This document shows, piece after piece, positions 1 to 9,279 of a stretch of 64,000 nt of DNA (positions within the stretch are counted from its first letter, which is position 1; the number at the start of each line of letters is the position of its first letter). The DNA comes from VYDC01 sp963667515 (GTDB lineage Bacteria > Chloroflexota > Dehalococcoidia > UBA2979). The DNA lies in contig CAXXXY010000007.1 of the NCBI GenBank assembly GCA_963667515.2, positions 248,001 to 312,000 of the forward strand. Reading direction: 5' to 3'. A program made the position numbers and the translations under genes. The notes beneath the pieces were generated by a model. It searched no databases, was not told the origin of the DNA, and saw nothing but the letters and a program-made list of their open reading frames with translations.

Positions 1-738
1 GATCGCGCCGCGCCCGTTGGCGGTCATCCACACCGGCGCCTCGAGCTGCTCCGCGAGCGCGCTCAGCTCCTCCCACGCGGCCGCGCCCAGCACGCCGCCG
101 CCCGCCCAGATCAGCGGCCGCTCGGCCCGCCCGAGCAGCCGCGCCGCCTCGTCGAGGAGGTCCGGGTCGGCCGCGGGCGCCCGTGAGACGAGCTCGGGCT
201 CGGGGAGCGTCACCTCGTCGACCTGCTCCAGCACGTCGGGCGGCAGCTCGACGACGGCGGGGCGCGCGCGCCCGCTGCCCAGCGCCCGCAGCGCGCGGTG
301 CAGCACGCGCGGCACGTCCGCCGCCGACTCGGCGCGCGCCACGAGCTTCGTCAGCGGCGCCACCGCCTGCGGCTGGTCGGCGATCTCGTGCAGCTCGCCG
401 CCGCCGAGCCCGATGCGGTCCGAGCGGATCTGCCCGGTGAGGCAGAGCACCGGCGAGTTGCAGGCGTAGGCGGTGGAGAGCGCTGCGGTGGTGTTGAGCA
501 GCCCCGGCCCCGGCACGACGAGGCAGACGCCGGGCCGCCCCGTTGTCCGCGCGTAGCCGTCCGCCATGTAGGCCGCGGCCTGCTCGTGCCGGGTGTGCAG
601 CACGCGCACGCGGTCGCGGATCTCCCACAGCCCGTCGAAGGCGTAGTCGAGCTGGACGCCGGGGAGCGCGAAGACGGTGTCGACGCCCTCGACGAGCAGC
701 GACCGCGCGAGCGCCTGTCCGCCGGTCATCCGCGCCAT
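1..738 (-). CDS. Thiamine diphosphate-dependent enzyme, acetolactate synthase large-subunit-like (N-terminal part)
   Basis: The reading frame opens at ATG 738 (a second ATG lies at 729) and runs off the left edge, so only about 246 N-terminal residues are present. They form the ThDP pyrimidine-binding domain: a GGQAL start, the catalytic Glu in RHEQAAAYMADGYAR (Glu52), a VVPGPGLLN stretch and the start of the central domain (RPLIWAGGG). This layout is shared by acetolactate synthase, benzoylformate decarboxylase and sulfoacetaldehyde acetyltransferase. The cofactor-binding GDG motif that would separate them lies outside the window, so the substrate cannot be assigned. A purine-rich run precedes the start. 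The gene diverges from the plus-strand genes to its right. Confidence 0.85.
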   Translation of the reverse strand, partial: MARMTGGQALARSLLVEGVDTVFALPGVQLDYAFDGLWEIRDRVRVLHTRHEQAAAYMADGYARTTGRPGVCLVVPGPGLLNTTAALSTAYACNSPVLCLTGQIRSDRIGLGGGELHEIADQPQAVAPLTKLVARAESAADVPRVLHRALRALGSGRARPAVVELPPDVLEQVDEVTLPEPELVSRAPAADPDLLDEAARLLGRAERPLIWAGGGVLGAAAWEELSALAEQLEAPVWMTANGRGAI

Positions 739-1041
739 CGCGCCCCCCGCTCGCTCGCGGCCGCGGCCACAGCGTAGCGTGCGAGCGCCGCCGGTGAGCG
801 CCGCCACGCACCGCCGAGGGGTGAGTCGGCGCGCCGAGCGCTCCTCCGGCGCTCGCGCAGGGCGACCACGGAATCGTATAGTCGACTATGCGAGTGCGCG
901 TATCTGCGCGGCGCTCGCGGCTCGCGCATCGGACGGGTGCGCCGGGCGGGCGCCCCGGGCGAGTACGCGGGGCGCGACAATGCCGACGACGCGGCGCGAC
1001 CCTCGAGGCGCGGCCGCCGGCCGGCAGGGAGACGGTGCACC
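739..1041. promoter_or_regulatory. Divergent intergenic region with a 12-bp perfect palindrome
   Basis: About 300 bp separate the ThDP enzyme from the next plus-strand gene. I see no convincing gene here. A perfect 12-bp palindrome, ATAGTCGACTAT, lies at 878-889 and includes a TATAGT that could serve as a -10 box. It is AT-rich compared with its surroundings and could be an operator or promoter core. No protein partner is evident. Confidence 0.3.
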
Positions 1042-2070
1042 GTGGTCGGTTGGAGCGGCGAGCAGGAGTCGGGGGGCGGAGCGGGCGCGGGAGTGCTGCG
1101 TGCGCTGGCCGCGCTGCTGATGGCGGTCGCGGGCGCGAGCGCGGTCGGCGGCGGCGCAGCCGGCGAGGTCGAGCAGCTGCTCGCCGATGCGCGTGCGCGC
1201 GCCCACGCGGTCATCGACGAGTCGATCGAGCGCGCGCAGCAGCTGATGCGCGGCGCGAGCCCCGAGGCGCGCGCCATCGAGCGCGTGGAGCGGGCGCTCG
1301 GCCGGCTCGCCGGCGACGTGCGCTCCCTGCACGGTCGTCTCGACGCGCTGTAGGCGCTGCTGCGCGGCCGAGACGCGGCGTCTGCGCCGCCGCTGCCCAG
1401 CGCCCCACCGCCGCTCGTGCCGCCCGCCCCCTCGGCGGCCCCGTCGCTCGCCCCCTCCACGGCAGCGCCACCGGCGCCCGCCGCCCTCGAGCCGGTGCCC
1501 GAGGCGCCCGCCTTCGAGGCGCCGCCGCCTCTGGCGCCGCCCGCGTCCCCACCGCCGCCGATAGCGGCAGCGCCACCGGCGCCGCCACTCGCGCCGCCCA
1601 TGCCGATGGCGGGCGCGCCTGCACCGCCATCCGCTCCGATGGCGCCCGTGCCGCCACCCGCGTCGGCTGAGCCGAGCGCCGGCGTGGCCGCGGGCGGTGC
1701 GCCTGCGAACGGCTCCGCCGCCCTCGGCGCGCCGCCGATGCACCTCGACGCGGCTGCTCCCCTGCCCGACGCGGGGCCGTGGGGCGGCGCCGACGCCGGC
1801 GGCGCCATCTTCTCGCCGGGCGCGCCGCTGACGGTGCGGGTCGCGCCCGTCGTCGGCTTCCAGGGGCTGATGCGCGTGCAGGACGCGATCGCGCGCGTGC
1901 GCGGCGTCGGCGAGGCGGGCGTCGAGGCGTACTCGCAGGGCGAGGCGCGGCTGCGGCTCGAGCTGGTCGATCCGCTGGCGGCCGCGGCGCTCGCCGAGCG
2001 GCTCGCGCAGCCGGCTCGCGTCGAGGAGGCGTCGGCGGCCGAGCGCAGCGTGCGGCTGGCGCTGCGGTGA
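1042..2070 (+). pseudogene. Pro/Ala-rich protein with a C-terminal alpha/beta domain, interrupted by an in-frame amber codon
   Basis: The frame reads from GTG 1042, with AGGGAG about 10 nt upstream, to TGA 2070, about 342 codons, but codon 104 (1351-1353) is TAG. Before the TAG there is a hydrophobic segment and a helical region with periodic Glu, Arg and Leu (EQLLADARARAH, then RVERALGRLAGDV). After it comes about 130 residues of Pro/Ala low complexity and then a compact domain of about 80 residues beginning VRVAPVVGFQGLM. I do not recognise a named family. Coding continues cleanly in the same frame after TAG, so this looks like one gene with a nonsense change (CAG or GAG to TAG) or readthrough. 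It sits just upstream of a histidine kinase and may function with it. Confidence 0.55.
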
Positions 2071-2164
2071 ACGCCGAGGCGCGCGCCCGGCTCGCGCGCG
2101 GCGACGCCGAGGGCGGCGTCGCCGCGCCACCTCGACGGTCGCGGAGGGGGGCGTCGCGGCGGAG

Positions 2165-3694
2165 GTGGCCGCGCTCGCCGCCGCCGGGCGCGGCGTCACC
2201 CCCGGGGGCGAGACGGCGAACGCCCCGGCTCGGCGCCCGCGGGCGTGGTCGCTGCGCCTTGCGGCGCTCGTGCTGACCGCGCTCGTGCTGGGCGCGCACC
2301 TCGGCGCGGCGCTCGCGTGGGACGACGGACTCGACGCTCGCCTGCTCGCCGCCGATGGGGCGCTCGCCGCGCTCGCCGTCGTCGTGCTGCTGCTCGCGAT
2401 CGAGCGCGGCATCCGCGAGCGCCGCCGGCAGGCGATGATCCGCGCGCTGATCGGCGCGCTCACCGAGCCGCGCACGATCGACCGCGCCGCCGACGAGGTG
2501 GCGCGCGCGCTGGTGGCGACGCGCATGGCCGACGCCGCGCTCGTCGCGGTCGCGCTCGCGGAGACGGCGGCGGGCGGGCAGACCCTTCCCGTGGCCGCCG
2601 CGGGCTACCCCGAGGGCTGGCCCGAGTCGGCGGCGGCGCTCCCGCCTGTTGCCGAGGCGCCATCGCGGACCGACCCCGGCCAGCCGCCGCCCGCCGGAGC
2701 GCGCCGCGACGCCGAGGCGCACCCGTGGCTCGCGCCGCTCGCCGCGCGGCTGGGTCGGCGCCCGCGCGTCGCGGAGCTGTCGCTCGTGCGCGGCGACGAG
2801 CTGCTGGGCACGCTACTTCTCGCCTCGCGTCGCGGCCGGCTGCTGCGCGACGGTGCGCTGCGGCCGGTCGTCGCGGGGCTCGCGGCGGCGGCGCTCGACC
2901 AGGCCCGGCTGCACCACGCCGCCGAGGAGCGCGCGCGCGCTGGAGCAGCAGGAGGAGCGCCGGCGCGAGTCATGGCCGCGATCTCGCACGAGATCCGCAC
3001 CCCGCTCACCTCGATCGGCGCCTTCGCGGAGCTGCTGGCGCAGAGCCTCGGGCAGGGAGCGCCCGGTGCGGCGGGCGCGGGCACGGGACAGGAGGCGCTG
3101 CTCGCCTCGCTCTCGCACGGGGTGGAGCGCCTCGGGGAGCTGGTGAACGACCTGATCGATCTCGGGCGGGGCGCCGAGGCGCAGCCGCTCCGGGTCGCGC
3201 CGCTGGACGTGCGGTCGGCGCTGCGCTCGGCGGAGTCGGTGCTGCGCCCCGCCGTCATGCTGCGCGGCCAGTCGCTCGCCCTCGAGCTGCCGGAGCGGCC
3301 GCTGACGGCGCTGGCGGACCCGGGCGCGCTGGAGCAGGTGGTGATGAACCTGCTCTCCAACGCGAACCGCCACACGCCCCCGGGCGGCTCGATCGTGGTG
3401 CGCGCGGCCGAGGTGGGGGCGCGCGTGCGGCTGGAGATCGAGGACTCGGGGCCGGGCGTGCTCCCCGCCGATCGCGCGCGCATCTTCGAGCCGTACTACC
3501 GCGTGGAGCGCCGCGGCGTGGCTCCCGTCCCGGGCTCGGGCCTGGGGCTCGCGGTGGCGCGGCGCCTCGCGGAGCTGCAGGGCGGGCGCGTGTGGGTGAC
3601 GGAGGCGCGCTCCGGCTCCGGCGCCTGCTTCTGCGTCGAGCTCGACGCCGCGCCGTTCCCCGCTGCCACCGCCGCGGAGCGAGCCGGCGCCTAG
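2165..3694 (+). CDS. Membrane-bound sensor histidine kinase with GAF-like domain
   Basis: This 509-residue protein has two hydrophobic segments (about residues 30-50 and 62-82), a GAF-like region (about 95-250), and a kinase core. The H-box is ISHEIRTPLTSIG with phospho-acceptor His275, the N-box is NLLSNANRHTPPGG (about 393), followed by DSGPGVLP and GSGLGLAVARRL (about 456). It should autophosphorylate and pass phosphate to a response regulator, but none lies nearby. The start is uncertain. GTG 2165 gives a good N-terminus, while an earlier GTG (2067) overlapping the previous stop as GTGA would need a frameshift near 2125, where GGCGTCGC-type repeats suggest a small duplication. Its TAG stop lies inside the CTAG target of IS481 copy 1. 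Confidence 0.88.
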   Translation: MAALAAAGRGVTPGGETANAPARRPRAWSLRLAALVLTALVLGAHLGAALAWDDGLDARLLAADGALAALAVVVLLLAIERGIRERRRQAMIRALIGALTEPRTIDRAADEVARALVATRMADAALVAVALAETAAGGQTLPVAAAGYPEGWPESAAALPPVAEAPSRTDPGQPPPAGARRDAEAHPWLAPLAARLGRRPRVAELSLVRGDELLGTLLLASRRGRLLRDGALRPVVAGLAAAALDQARLHHAAEERARAGAAGGAPARVMAAISHEIRTPLTSIGAFAELLAQSLGQGAPGAAGAGTGQEALLASLSHGVERLGELVNDLIDLGRGAEAQPLRVAPLDVRSALRSAESVLRPAVMLRGQSLALELPERPLTALADPGALEQVVMNLLSNANRHTPPGGSIVVRAAEVGARVRLEIEDSGPGVLPADRARIFEPYYRVERRGVAPVPGSGLGLAVARRLAELQGGRVWVTEARSGSGACFCVELDAAPFPAATAAERAGA

Positions 3695-3695
3695 C

Positions 3696-4746
3696 TGTAC
3701 TACCCAGGAAGGTTGTTCACAGGCGGGAGGCGGGGACGGCCCCGCCGACGCCGCCGTGCGGTCGGCGGTGATTGTAGCGGTAGAGCCAGCGTGGGAGCTG
3801 GCGCAGCCGCTCGGCGTTGGAGCGGTAGGGGCGGGCGTAGGCCCACTCGTTCTGCAGGATCTGGATGAAACGCTCGGCTTTGCCGTTCGTCTGCGGGCGG
3901 TAGGGCCGCGTGTGCGACAGCCGCACGTCTGCGGCAGCGGCGGCGCCGTGGAAGCTGCGGGCGACGGTGTAGGCCTTCGCGTTGTCGGTCAGGACCCGGC
4001 GTACGCGCACGCCACGCCGGCGGAAGGCCGCGAGCGCCTGCTCGAGGAAGGCGGCGCAGCTCGCGCCACGCTCGTCGGGCAGGACGGAGACGTAGGCGTA
4101 ACGGCTGTGGTCGTCGACGGCGACGTGTAAGGTACTCCAGCCCCAGCGAACGCCGCGAATGCGGCCCGGAGCGCGTCTCGGCGAAGCCAGGCGCCATTCG
4201 CTTGCCGCCGCCCTCGGGGACGCGCCCGAGCTTCTTCACGTCGAGATGCAGCAGGTCGCCGGGGGCGTCGTGCTCGTAGCGGACCGGCTCCCGGGTGATG
4301 CGGTGCAGGCGGTCGAGCCGGTTGAGGCCGCGGCGCCGCAGCACGGCGTAGACCGTGGAGCGGGCGACCCCGAGCGCCCACTGGATGCGATGCGGCCCGA
4401 ATCCCTGCGTGCGTCGCACGGCGCAGATGCGTCGCTCCAGCTCGGGCGGCGTGCGCCGGGGATGCGCGCGCGGGGCGGAGCTGCGGTCCTCGAGCCCTGC
4501 CGCTCCCTCCGCCCGGAAGCGCCCCAGCCACTTGGCAACGGTGTGGCGGGAGACGCGGAAGTGGCGAGCGACCTCAGCCTGGGGCCAGCCGGCGTCCACT
4601 TCCCGCACGAGCTCGAGTCGGGTCAGCGGCGTCAGCCGCGCGTTACGATGGGCCATGAGGGTGTCCTCTCCTCGCTACTGCCGTGCTGTCACACACAGCA
4701 GCGGGCGAGGCCCCTCATCCTGTCAACAACCTACGTGGGAACTACA
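3696..4746 (-). mobile_element. IS481-family insertion sequence, copy 1
   Basis: The 1051-bp element begins TGTACTACCCAGG and ends in the imperfect inverse, CCTACGTGGGAACTACA. The termini match at 23 of 28 positions. It is flanked by identical 6-bp repeats CCTAGC (3690-3695 and 4747-4752). That matches the NCTAGN target duplication known for IS481 of Bordetella pertussis. The left repeat contains the TAG stop of the histidine kinase. This copy is 1 bp longer than the 1050-bp consensus because of an extra A near 4129. Confidence 0.95.
3717..4656 (-). pseudogene. IS481 transposase, frameshifted (copy 1)
   Basis: From ATG 4656 the protein has the N-terminal helix-turn-helix (RHFRVSRHTVAKWLGRF) and the first catalytic Asp (LLHLDVKKLG). 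An extra A at about 4129-4130 then shifts the frame. The remaining rve/DDE part (VLTDNAKAYT, GKAERFIQ) continues in another frame to 3717. The intact relatives in this window are 312 residues, so this copy is probably inactive unless the extra base is an assembly error. Confidence 0.9.
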
Positions 4747-4883
4747 CCTAGCCGGCTCGCGCGCGAGGGCCGCGCGGCGCTCGGGGCGGCGGCGCCGCCT
4801 TCACCGGGGCGCGCGGGCCGCGGATAGTAGGCGCGAGCGCGCACGCCGGGCCCGCGGGGCGATCCGGTCGCGAGGGATCGGCC

Positions 4884-6164
4884 ATGCACCTCTCGCACCT
4901 CTCGCTGACCAACGTGCGCTCCTTCCGGCGCCTCGAGCTGGACCTCGAGCCGGGCTCCTACGTGGTCGTCGGTGAGAACGCCGCGGGCAAGAGCAACCTG
5001 CTGGAGGCGATGGCGCTGTTGGCGACGACGCGCAGCGTTCGGCCCGGCGCCGACGCGGAGCTGATCGCGTGGGACGCGCTGCGCGAGGAGCCACTGCCCG
5101 CCGCTCGGCTCGCGGGGCGTGTCGAGAGCGCCGCGGGCTCGGACACCGTCGAGATCGCGGTCGCGGCGCGCGCGCTCTCGCCCGCGGCCGTCGCCGAGGC
5201 CGGCGCCGGCCCGCCGGGCCTCGATCCGGCGGCGCCGCTCGTCGGGCCGGCGCCACCGCCCCTCGCGCAGCCCCCGACGAGCCGACGCTTTCGGCTGAAC
5301 GGGGTCGCTCGCCGGGCCTCGGACCTGGTGGGGACGCTGCGTGCCGTGCTCTTCTCGGCGGCCGACCTGGGCGTGGTCGCGGGGCCGCCCGCGGCGCGCC
5401 GACGCTACCTCGACCTCACGCTCTCGCAGCTCGACGCGGGCTACCTGCGCGCGGCGCAGCGCTACGCGCGCGTGCTGCAGCAGCGCAACAGCCTGCTGCG
5501 GCGGCTCGCCGAGCGGCGCGGGGGCGCCGACGAGCTCGACTTCTGGGACGAGGAGCTCGCCGCCGCGGGCGCGGTGCTGGTCGCGGGGCGGGCGCGGGCG
5601 CTGGCGCGGCTCGCCGCGGGCGCGGCCGCCCGCTACGCCGAGCTCGCCCCCGGCGATCCTCCGCTCGCGCCCTGCTACCGCCCCGCGCTCCCCCCGGAGC
5701 TCGCCGCGACGCTGAGCGGCGACGCCGCGGGATCGGCCGCCGCCGAGGGACTCGCGGGCGCGCTGCGCGAGGCGCTGGCGGGCCGGCGGCGCGAGGAGGT
5801 GGCCGCGGGCGTGACGCGCATCGGCCCGCACCGCGACGATGTCGCGTTCCTGCTGGGCGGCCGCGACCTCGCCACCGTCGGCTCGCGCGGGCAGCAGCGC
5901 GGCGCCGCGCTCGCGCTGCGGCTCGCCGAGGTCGCGCTCTTCCGCGAGCGCACCGGCGAGCCGCCCGTGCTGCTGCTGGACGACGTGCTCTCCGAGCTCG
6001 ACGCCGCGCGGCGCGCCCGCGTGATCGAGGCGGCATACGACGTCGACCAGCTCTTCGTGACGACGCCCGATGCCGAGCGCCCTCCGCGCGGAGCGCTGCC
6101 CGCGGAGCGGCGGCTGCGCCTCGTCGGCGGCGAGCTGCGACCGATCGAGGCGGGCGCGCCCTAG
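4884..6164 (+). CDS. recF: DNA replication and repair protein RecF
   Basis: This 426-residue protein has the full SMC-like RecF architecture: Walker A GENAAGKSN (residues 30-38), an ABC signature GSRGQQRGAAL (about 333) and Walker B with D-loop VLLLDDVLSELDAARR (about 362). RecF loads RecA with RecO and RecR at single-strand gaps. The length is slightly above the usual 360-400 because of a Pro/Ala-rich insert near residues 100-140. It is not next to dnaA or dnaN, the classical location. Its TAG stop overlaps the TAG stop of the convergent lipid kinase within one CTAG (6161-6164), the same arrangement that IS481 occupies elsewhere in the window. Confidence 0.95.
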   Translation: MHLSHLSLTNVRSFRRLELDLEPGSYVVVGENAAGKSNLLEAMALLATTRSVRPGADAELIAWDALREEPLPAARLAGRVESAAGSDTVEIAVAARALSPAAVAEAGAGPPGLDPAAPLVGPAPPPLAQPPTSRRFRLNGVARRASDLVGTLRAVLFSAADLGVVAGPPAARRRYLDLTLSQLDAGYLRAAQRYARVLQQRNSLLRRLAERRGGADELDFWDEELAAAGAVLVAGRARALARLAAGAAARYAELAPGDPPLAPCYRPALPPELAATLSGDAAGSAAAEGLAGALREALAGRRREEVAAGVTRIGPHRDDVAFLLGGRDLATVGSRGQQRGAALALRLAEVALFRERTGEPPVLLLDDVLSELDAARRARVIEAAYDVDQLFVTTPDAERPPRGALPAERRLRLVGGELRPIEAGAP

Positions 6165-7198
6165 GCCGCGGGCCCGACGCCGCCGACGCCGCGCCCGCCC
6201 GCCCGCGGCGGGGGCGCCGCGAGGAAGGCGCTGGGGCGGCGCGGGAGCAGCGCGAGCAGCGCTCCGGGGGCGCTGCGCAGCCGCAGCTCGCCGCCCGGCG
6301 GGACCGCGCCGAGGTGCTCGCCGTCCGCCTGCACCTCGAGTGGGGCGTGCGCCGCCGGGTCGAGGGCGATCGCCAGCGCCGGCTCGCGCAGGTAGTCGAC
6401 GCCGGGGGCGCGGTGGCGGTGCAGCCCGCCCCGCAGCGCCCGCGCCAGCAGCTCCGCCTGCCGCCGCCGGCCCTCGCCCGAGAGCAGCAGCAGGTCGAGC
6501 GCCCCGTCGTCGGCGCGCGCGTCGCCGGTCAGCCGCAGCAGGCCGCCGTAGCCGCGGGTGTTGCCCGCGACCGCCTGCAGCAGCTCGCGGTGCAGCTCGC
6601 GGCGGCCGGCCGTGACGCGCACCGGGAGCGGCCGCGCGCCGAGCACGGTGCGCGCGATCGCCGGCGCGAAGGCCGCGCGGCCGACGAGGCGCTTGGCGGC
6701 GCGAGGGCCGTGCATGGCGCGCACGACCGCGCCGTCGAGGCCGGCGCCGCACATCAGCAGGAAGTATCGCGACCGGTGCCGCGGCCCGTCGTCGCCGTCG
6801 AGGCCCTCGATCTCGCCCAGGTCGAGGCGGGCGCGCCAGCCGTTCGCGACCAGCGCCAGCGCGCGCTCGGGGGACGCGGGCAGGCCGGCCTCGCCCGCCC
6901 ACACGTTCGCCGTGCCGCAGGCGATCGCGCCCAGCGCGGTGGCGCTCCCCGCGAGGCCGTTCACCACCTCGTGGATGGTGCCGTCGCCGCCGGCGGCGAC
7001 CACCGCCGAGGCGCCGGCCGCCGCCGCCTCGCGCGCCAGCGAGCGCGCCTCGCCGGGCGCGCGCGTGCTGCGCAGCTCGATCTGCCAGCGGCGCCGCCTG
7101 AGCGGCTCGGCCGCCGCGCGCAGCCGGGGGTCGGGGAGCGCGCGTCGCGCCAAGGGGTTGCGGATGATCCACGCGTGCCGCGCGGGCGCCTGCTGCAT
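6161..7198 (-). CDS. Diacylglycerol/sphingosine kinase-like lipid kinase (YegS/DagK family)
   Basis: This 345-residue protein has the ATP-binding signature VVAAGGDGTIHEVVNGL (GGDGT at 70-74) and a GTANVWA motif shortly after. These define the DAGK catalytic domain, followed by the beta-rich C-terminal half with DGALDLLLL. The family phosphorylates diacylglycerol or related lipids at the membrane, but the substrate cannot be read from sequence. It is divergent from the VOC gene, with about 50 bp between starts, and convergent with recF, overlapping it by the 4-bp CTAG. The N-terminal motif is the family's usual IIRNPLA-type start, which supports ATG 7198. Confidence 0.9.
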   Translation of the reverse strand: MQQAPARHAWIIRNPLARRALPDPRLRAAAEPLRRRRWQIELRSTRAPGEARSLAREAAAAGASAVVAAGGDGTIHEVVNGLAGSATALGAIACGTANVWAGEAGLPASPERALALVANGWRARLDLGEIEGLDGDDGPRHRSRYFLLMCGAGLDGAVVRAMHGPRAAKRLVGRAAFAPAIARTVLGARPLPVRVTAGRRELHRELLQAVAGNTRGYGGLLRLTGDARADDGALDLLLLSGEGRRRQAELLARALRGGLHRHRAPGVDYLREPALAIALDPAAHAPLEVQADGEHLGAVPPGGELRLRSAPGALLALLPRRPSAFLAAPPPRAGGRGVGGVGPAA

Positions 7199-7251
7199 CG
7201 CGCGATCGTAGCGGCGCGGCCGCTACGCGGGGGCTCGCCTATCATCGCGCG

Positions 7252-8196
7252 GTGCTCGACATTCGCCGCATCGACCACGTCAGCATCGCCGTGCCGCAGC
7301 TCGCGCCGGCGGTGGAGCTGCTGACGGGGCTGTTCGGCTTCGCCCCGCTGAGGTGGCCGCGGCCGTGGCCCGGCTTCCGCGGCGTGGCGCTGCAGGTGCC
7401 AGGGCGCTCGCGGATGCGCTGGGAGGCGCTCGAGCCCGACGGGCCCGCCTCGTACCTCCACCGCTTCCTCGACGGCGCCGCCGGGCCCGGGCTGCACCAC
7501 GTGACCTCCTACGTGCCCGACGTGCCGGCGGCCGCCCAGGAGCTGCGGCGCCTCGGCATCGAGCCGTGGGGCTACGAGGCGCCGAGCGCCTACGTCGCCG
7601 ACCCGCAGCCCTCGTCGGGCCACGGCGTCGCGCACCTGCACCCGCGCGGCGGCGGGCAGGGGACGCTGTTCCAACTCTTCGGCGGGCCGCCGCACGAGGA
7701 TCCGCCGTACGACGCGCCGGCGGGCTCGCTCGGCATCGTCGCGGTCGATCACGTGGCGCACGCGGCGCCCGACGCTGACGCGCTCGCCGGCTGGTACGCG
7801 CGCGTGCTGGGCTTCCGCACGCTGGCGCGCGTGGCGGCGTGGGCGGGCGCGCCCTTCGAGCGCCGGCTGCTCGCGGTCCCGGGCGGGCAGCTGCGCTGGG
7901 AGGTGCTGGCGCCGCCGCGCCCGGCCGCCGAGGGCGGCGCCCCGCCTGCCGGCGCGGACGGGCCGCTCGCGCGCTTCCTCGAGGAGCGCGGGCCGGGGCT
8001 GCACCACGTCGCCTTCGAGGTGCGTGACTGGGAGGCCGCGCTGGGGGCCTGCGACCGCTGGGGGGTCGAGCTCTTCGGCGAGCGCGAGGGCGTGGGCGCG
8101 CGCGGGCGCTGGGCGGAGGTGTTCCTCCGTCCCGCCGACGTCTTCGGGGTGCTGGTGCAGCTCGGCTGGCAGGAGCGCCCGGGGGCGTGGGCCTAG
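7252..8196 (+). CDS. Two-domain VOC (glyoxalase/dioxygenase superfamily) protein
   Basis: The 314-residue protein starts at GTG 7252 and contains two vicinal-oxygen-chelate domains: residues 4-140 (RIDHVSIAVPQL and GLHHVTSYVPD) and 165-305 (AVDHVAHAAPDADAL and GLHHVAFEVRD). The repeated DHV and LHHV motifs supply metal ligands in this fold. Relatives include methylmalonyl-CoA epimerase-like and ring-cleaving dioxygenase-like proteins. The reaction cannot be assigned. The stop TAG (8194-8196) lies within CCTAGC, the target duplication of IS481 copy 2, so the coding sequence remains intact despite the insertion. Confidence 0.85.
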   Translation: MLDIRRIDHVSIAVPQLAPAVELLTGLFGFAPLRWPRPWPGFRGVALQVPGRSRMRWEALEPDGPASYLHRFLDGAAGPGLHHVTSYVPDVPAAAQELRRLGIEPWGYEAPSAYVADPQPSSGHGVAHLHPRGGGQGTLFQLFGGPPHEDPPYDAPAGSLGIVAVDHVAHAAPDADALAGWYARVLGFRTLARVAAWAGAPFERRLLAVPGGQLRWEVLAPPRPAAEGGAPPAGADGPLARFLEERGPGLHHVAFEVRDWEAALGACDRWGVELFGEREGVGARGRWAEVFLRPADVFGVLVQLGWQERPGAWA

Positions 8197-8197
8197 C

Positions 8198-9246
8198 TGT
8201 AGTTCCCACGTAGGTTGTTGAGAGGATGAGGGGCCTCGCCCGCTGCTGTGTGTGACAGCACGGCAGTAGCGAGGAGAGGACACCCTCATGGCCCATCGTA
8301 ACGCGCGGCTGACGCCGCTGACCCGACTCGAGCTCGTGCGGGAAGTGGACGCCGGCTGGCCCCAGGCTGAGGTCGCTCGCCACTTCCGCGTCTCCCGCCA
8401 CACCGTTGCCAAGTGGCTGGGGCGCTTCCGGGCGGAGGGAGCGGCAGGGCTCGAGGACCGCAGCTCCGCCCCGCGCGCGCATCCCCGGCGCACGCCGCCC
8501 GAGCTGGAGCGACGCATCTGCGCCGTGCGACGCACGCAGGGATTCGGGCCGCATCGCATCCAGTGGGCGCTCGGGGTCGCCCGCTCCACGGTCTACGCCG
8601 TGCTGCGGCGCCGCGGCCTCAACCGGCTCGACCGCCTGCACCGCGTCACCCGGGAGCCGGTCCGCTACGAGCACGACGCCCCCGGCGACCTGCTGCATCT
8701 CGACGTGAAGAAGCTCGGGCGCGTCCCCGAGGGCGGCGGCAAGCGAATGGCGCCTGGCTTCGCCGAGACGCGCTCCGGGCCGCATTCGCGGCGTTCGCTG
8801 GGGCTGGAGTACCTACACGTCGCCGTCGACGACCACAGCCGTTACGCCTACGTCTCCGTCCTGCCCGACGAGCGTGGCGCGAGCTGCGCCGCCTTCCTCG
8901 AGCAGGCGCTCGCGGCCTTCCGCCGGCGTGGCGTGCGCGTGCGCCGGGTCCTGACCGACAACGCGAAGGCCTACACTGTCGCCCGCAGCTTCCACGGCGC
9001 CGCCGCTGCCGCAGACGTGCGGCTGTCGCACACGCGGCCCTACCGCCCGCAGACGAACGGCAAGCCGAGCGTTTCATCCAGATCCTGCAGAACGAGTGGG
9101 CCTACGCCCGCCCCTACCGCTCCAACGCCGAGCGGCTGCGCCAGCTCCCACGCTGGCTCTACCGCTACAATCACCGCCGACCGCACGGCGGCGTCGGCGG
9201 GGCCGTCCCCGCCTCCCGCCTGTGAACAACCTTCCTGGGTAGTACA
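8198..9246 (+). mobile_element. IS481-family insertion sequence, copy 2
   Basis: This 1049-bp copy is in the opposite orientation to copy 1. It starts TGTAGTTCCCACGTAGG and ends CCTGGGTAGTACA. CCTAGC flanks both sides (8192-8197 and 9247-9252). It is 1 bp shorter than the consensus because of a missing A near 9062. One terminal base also differs (TTGAGAGG where the others have TTGACAGG). Confidence 0.95.
8288..9225 (+). pseudogene. IS481 transposase, frameshifted (copy 2)
   Basis: The protein begins at ATG 8288 behind AGGAGAGGA and reads through the HTH, the first Asp (HLDVKKLG) and the second Asp (VLTDNAKAYT). A single A is missing in the codons for GKAERF near 9062, just before the catalytic Glu. 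The Glu and the C-terminus follow in another frame to 9225. Loss of the DDE glutamate in frame should inactivate the enzyme. Confidence 0.9.
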
Positions 9247-9279
9247 CCTAGCCGCCGCCCCCCGACGCTCGGGCGTGCG

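Noticed and set aside
1..738. Assigning the partial ThDP enzyme as acetolactate synthase (ilvB)
   Set aside because: Only the N-terminal domain is visible. Benzoylformate decarboxylase and sulfoacetaldehyde acetyltransferase share the same motifs there.
3696..9246. IS481 copies 1 and 2 as the ends of a composite transposon carrying recF, the lipid kinase and the VOC gene
   Set aside because: Each copy has its own matching CCTAGC on both sides, and each sits separately in a gene's stop codon, which fits two independent insertions. Both transposases are also frameshifted.
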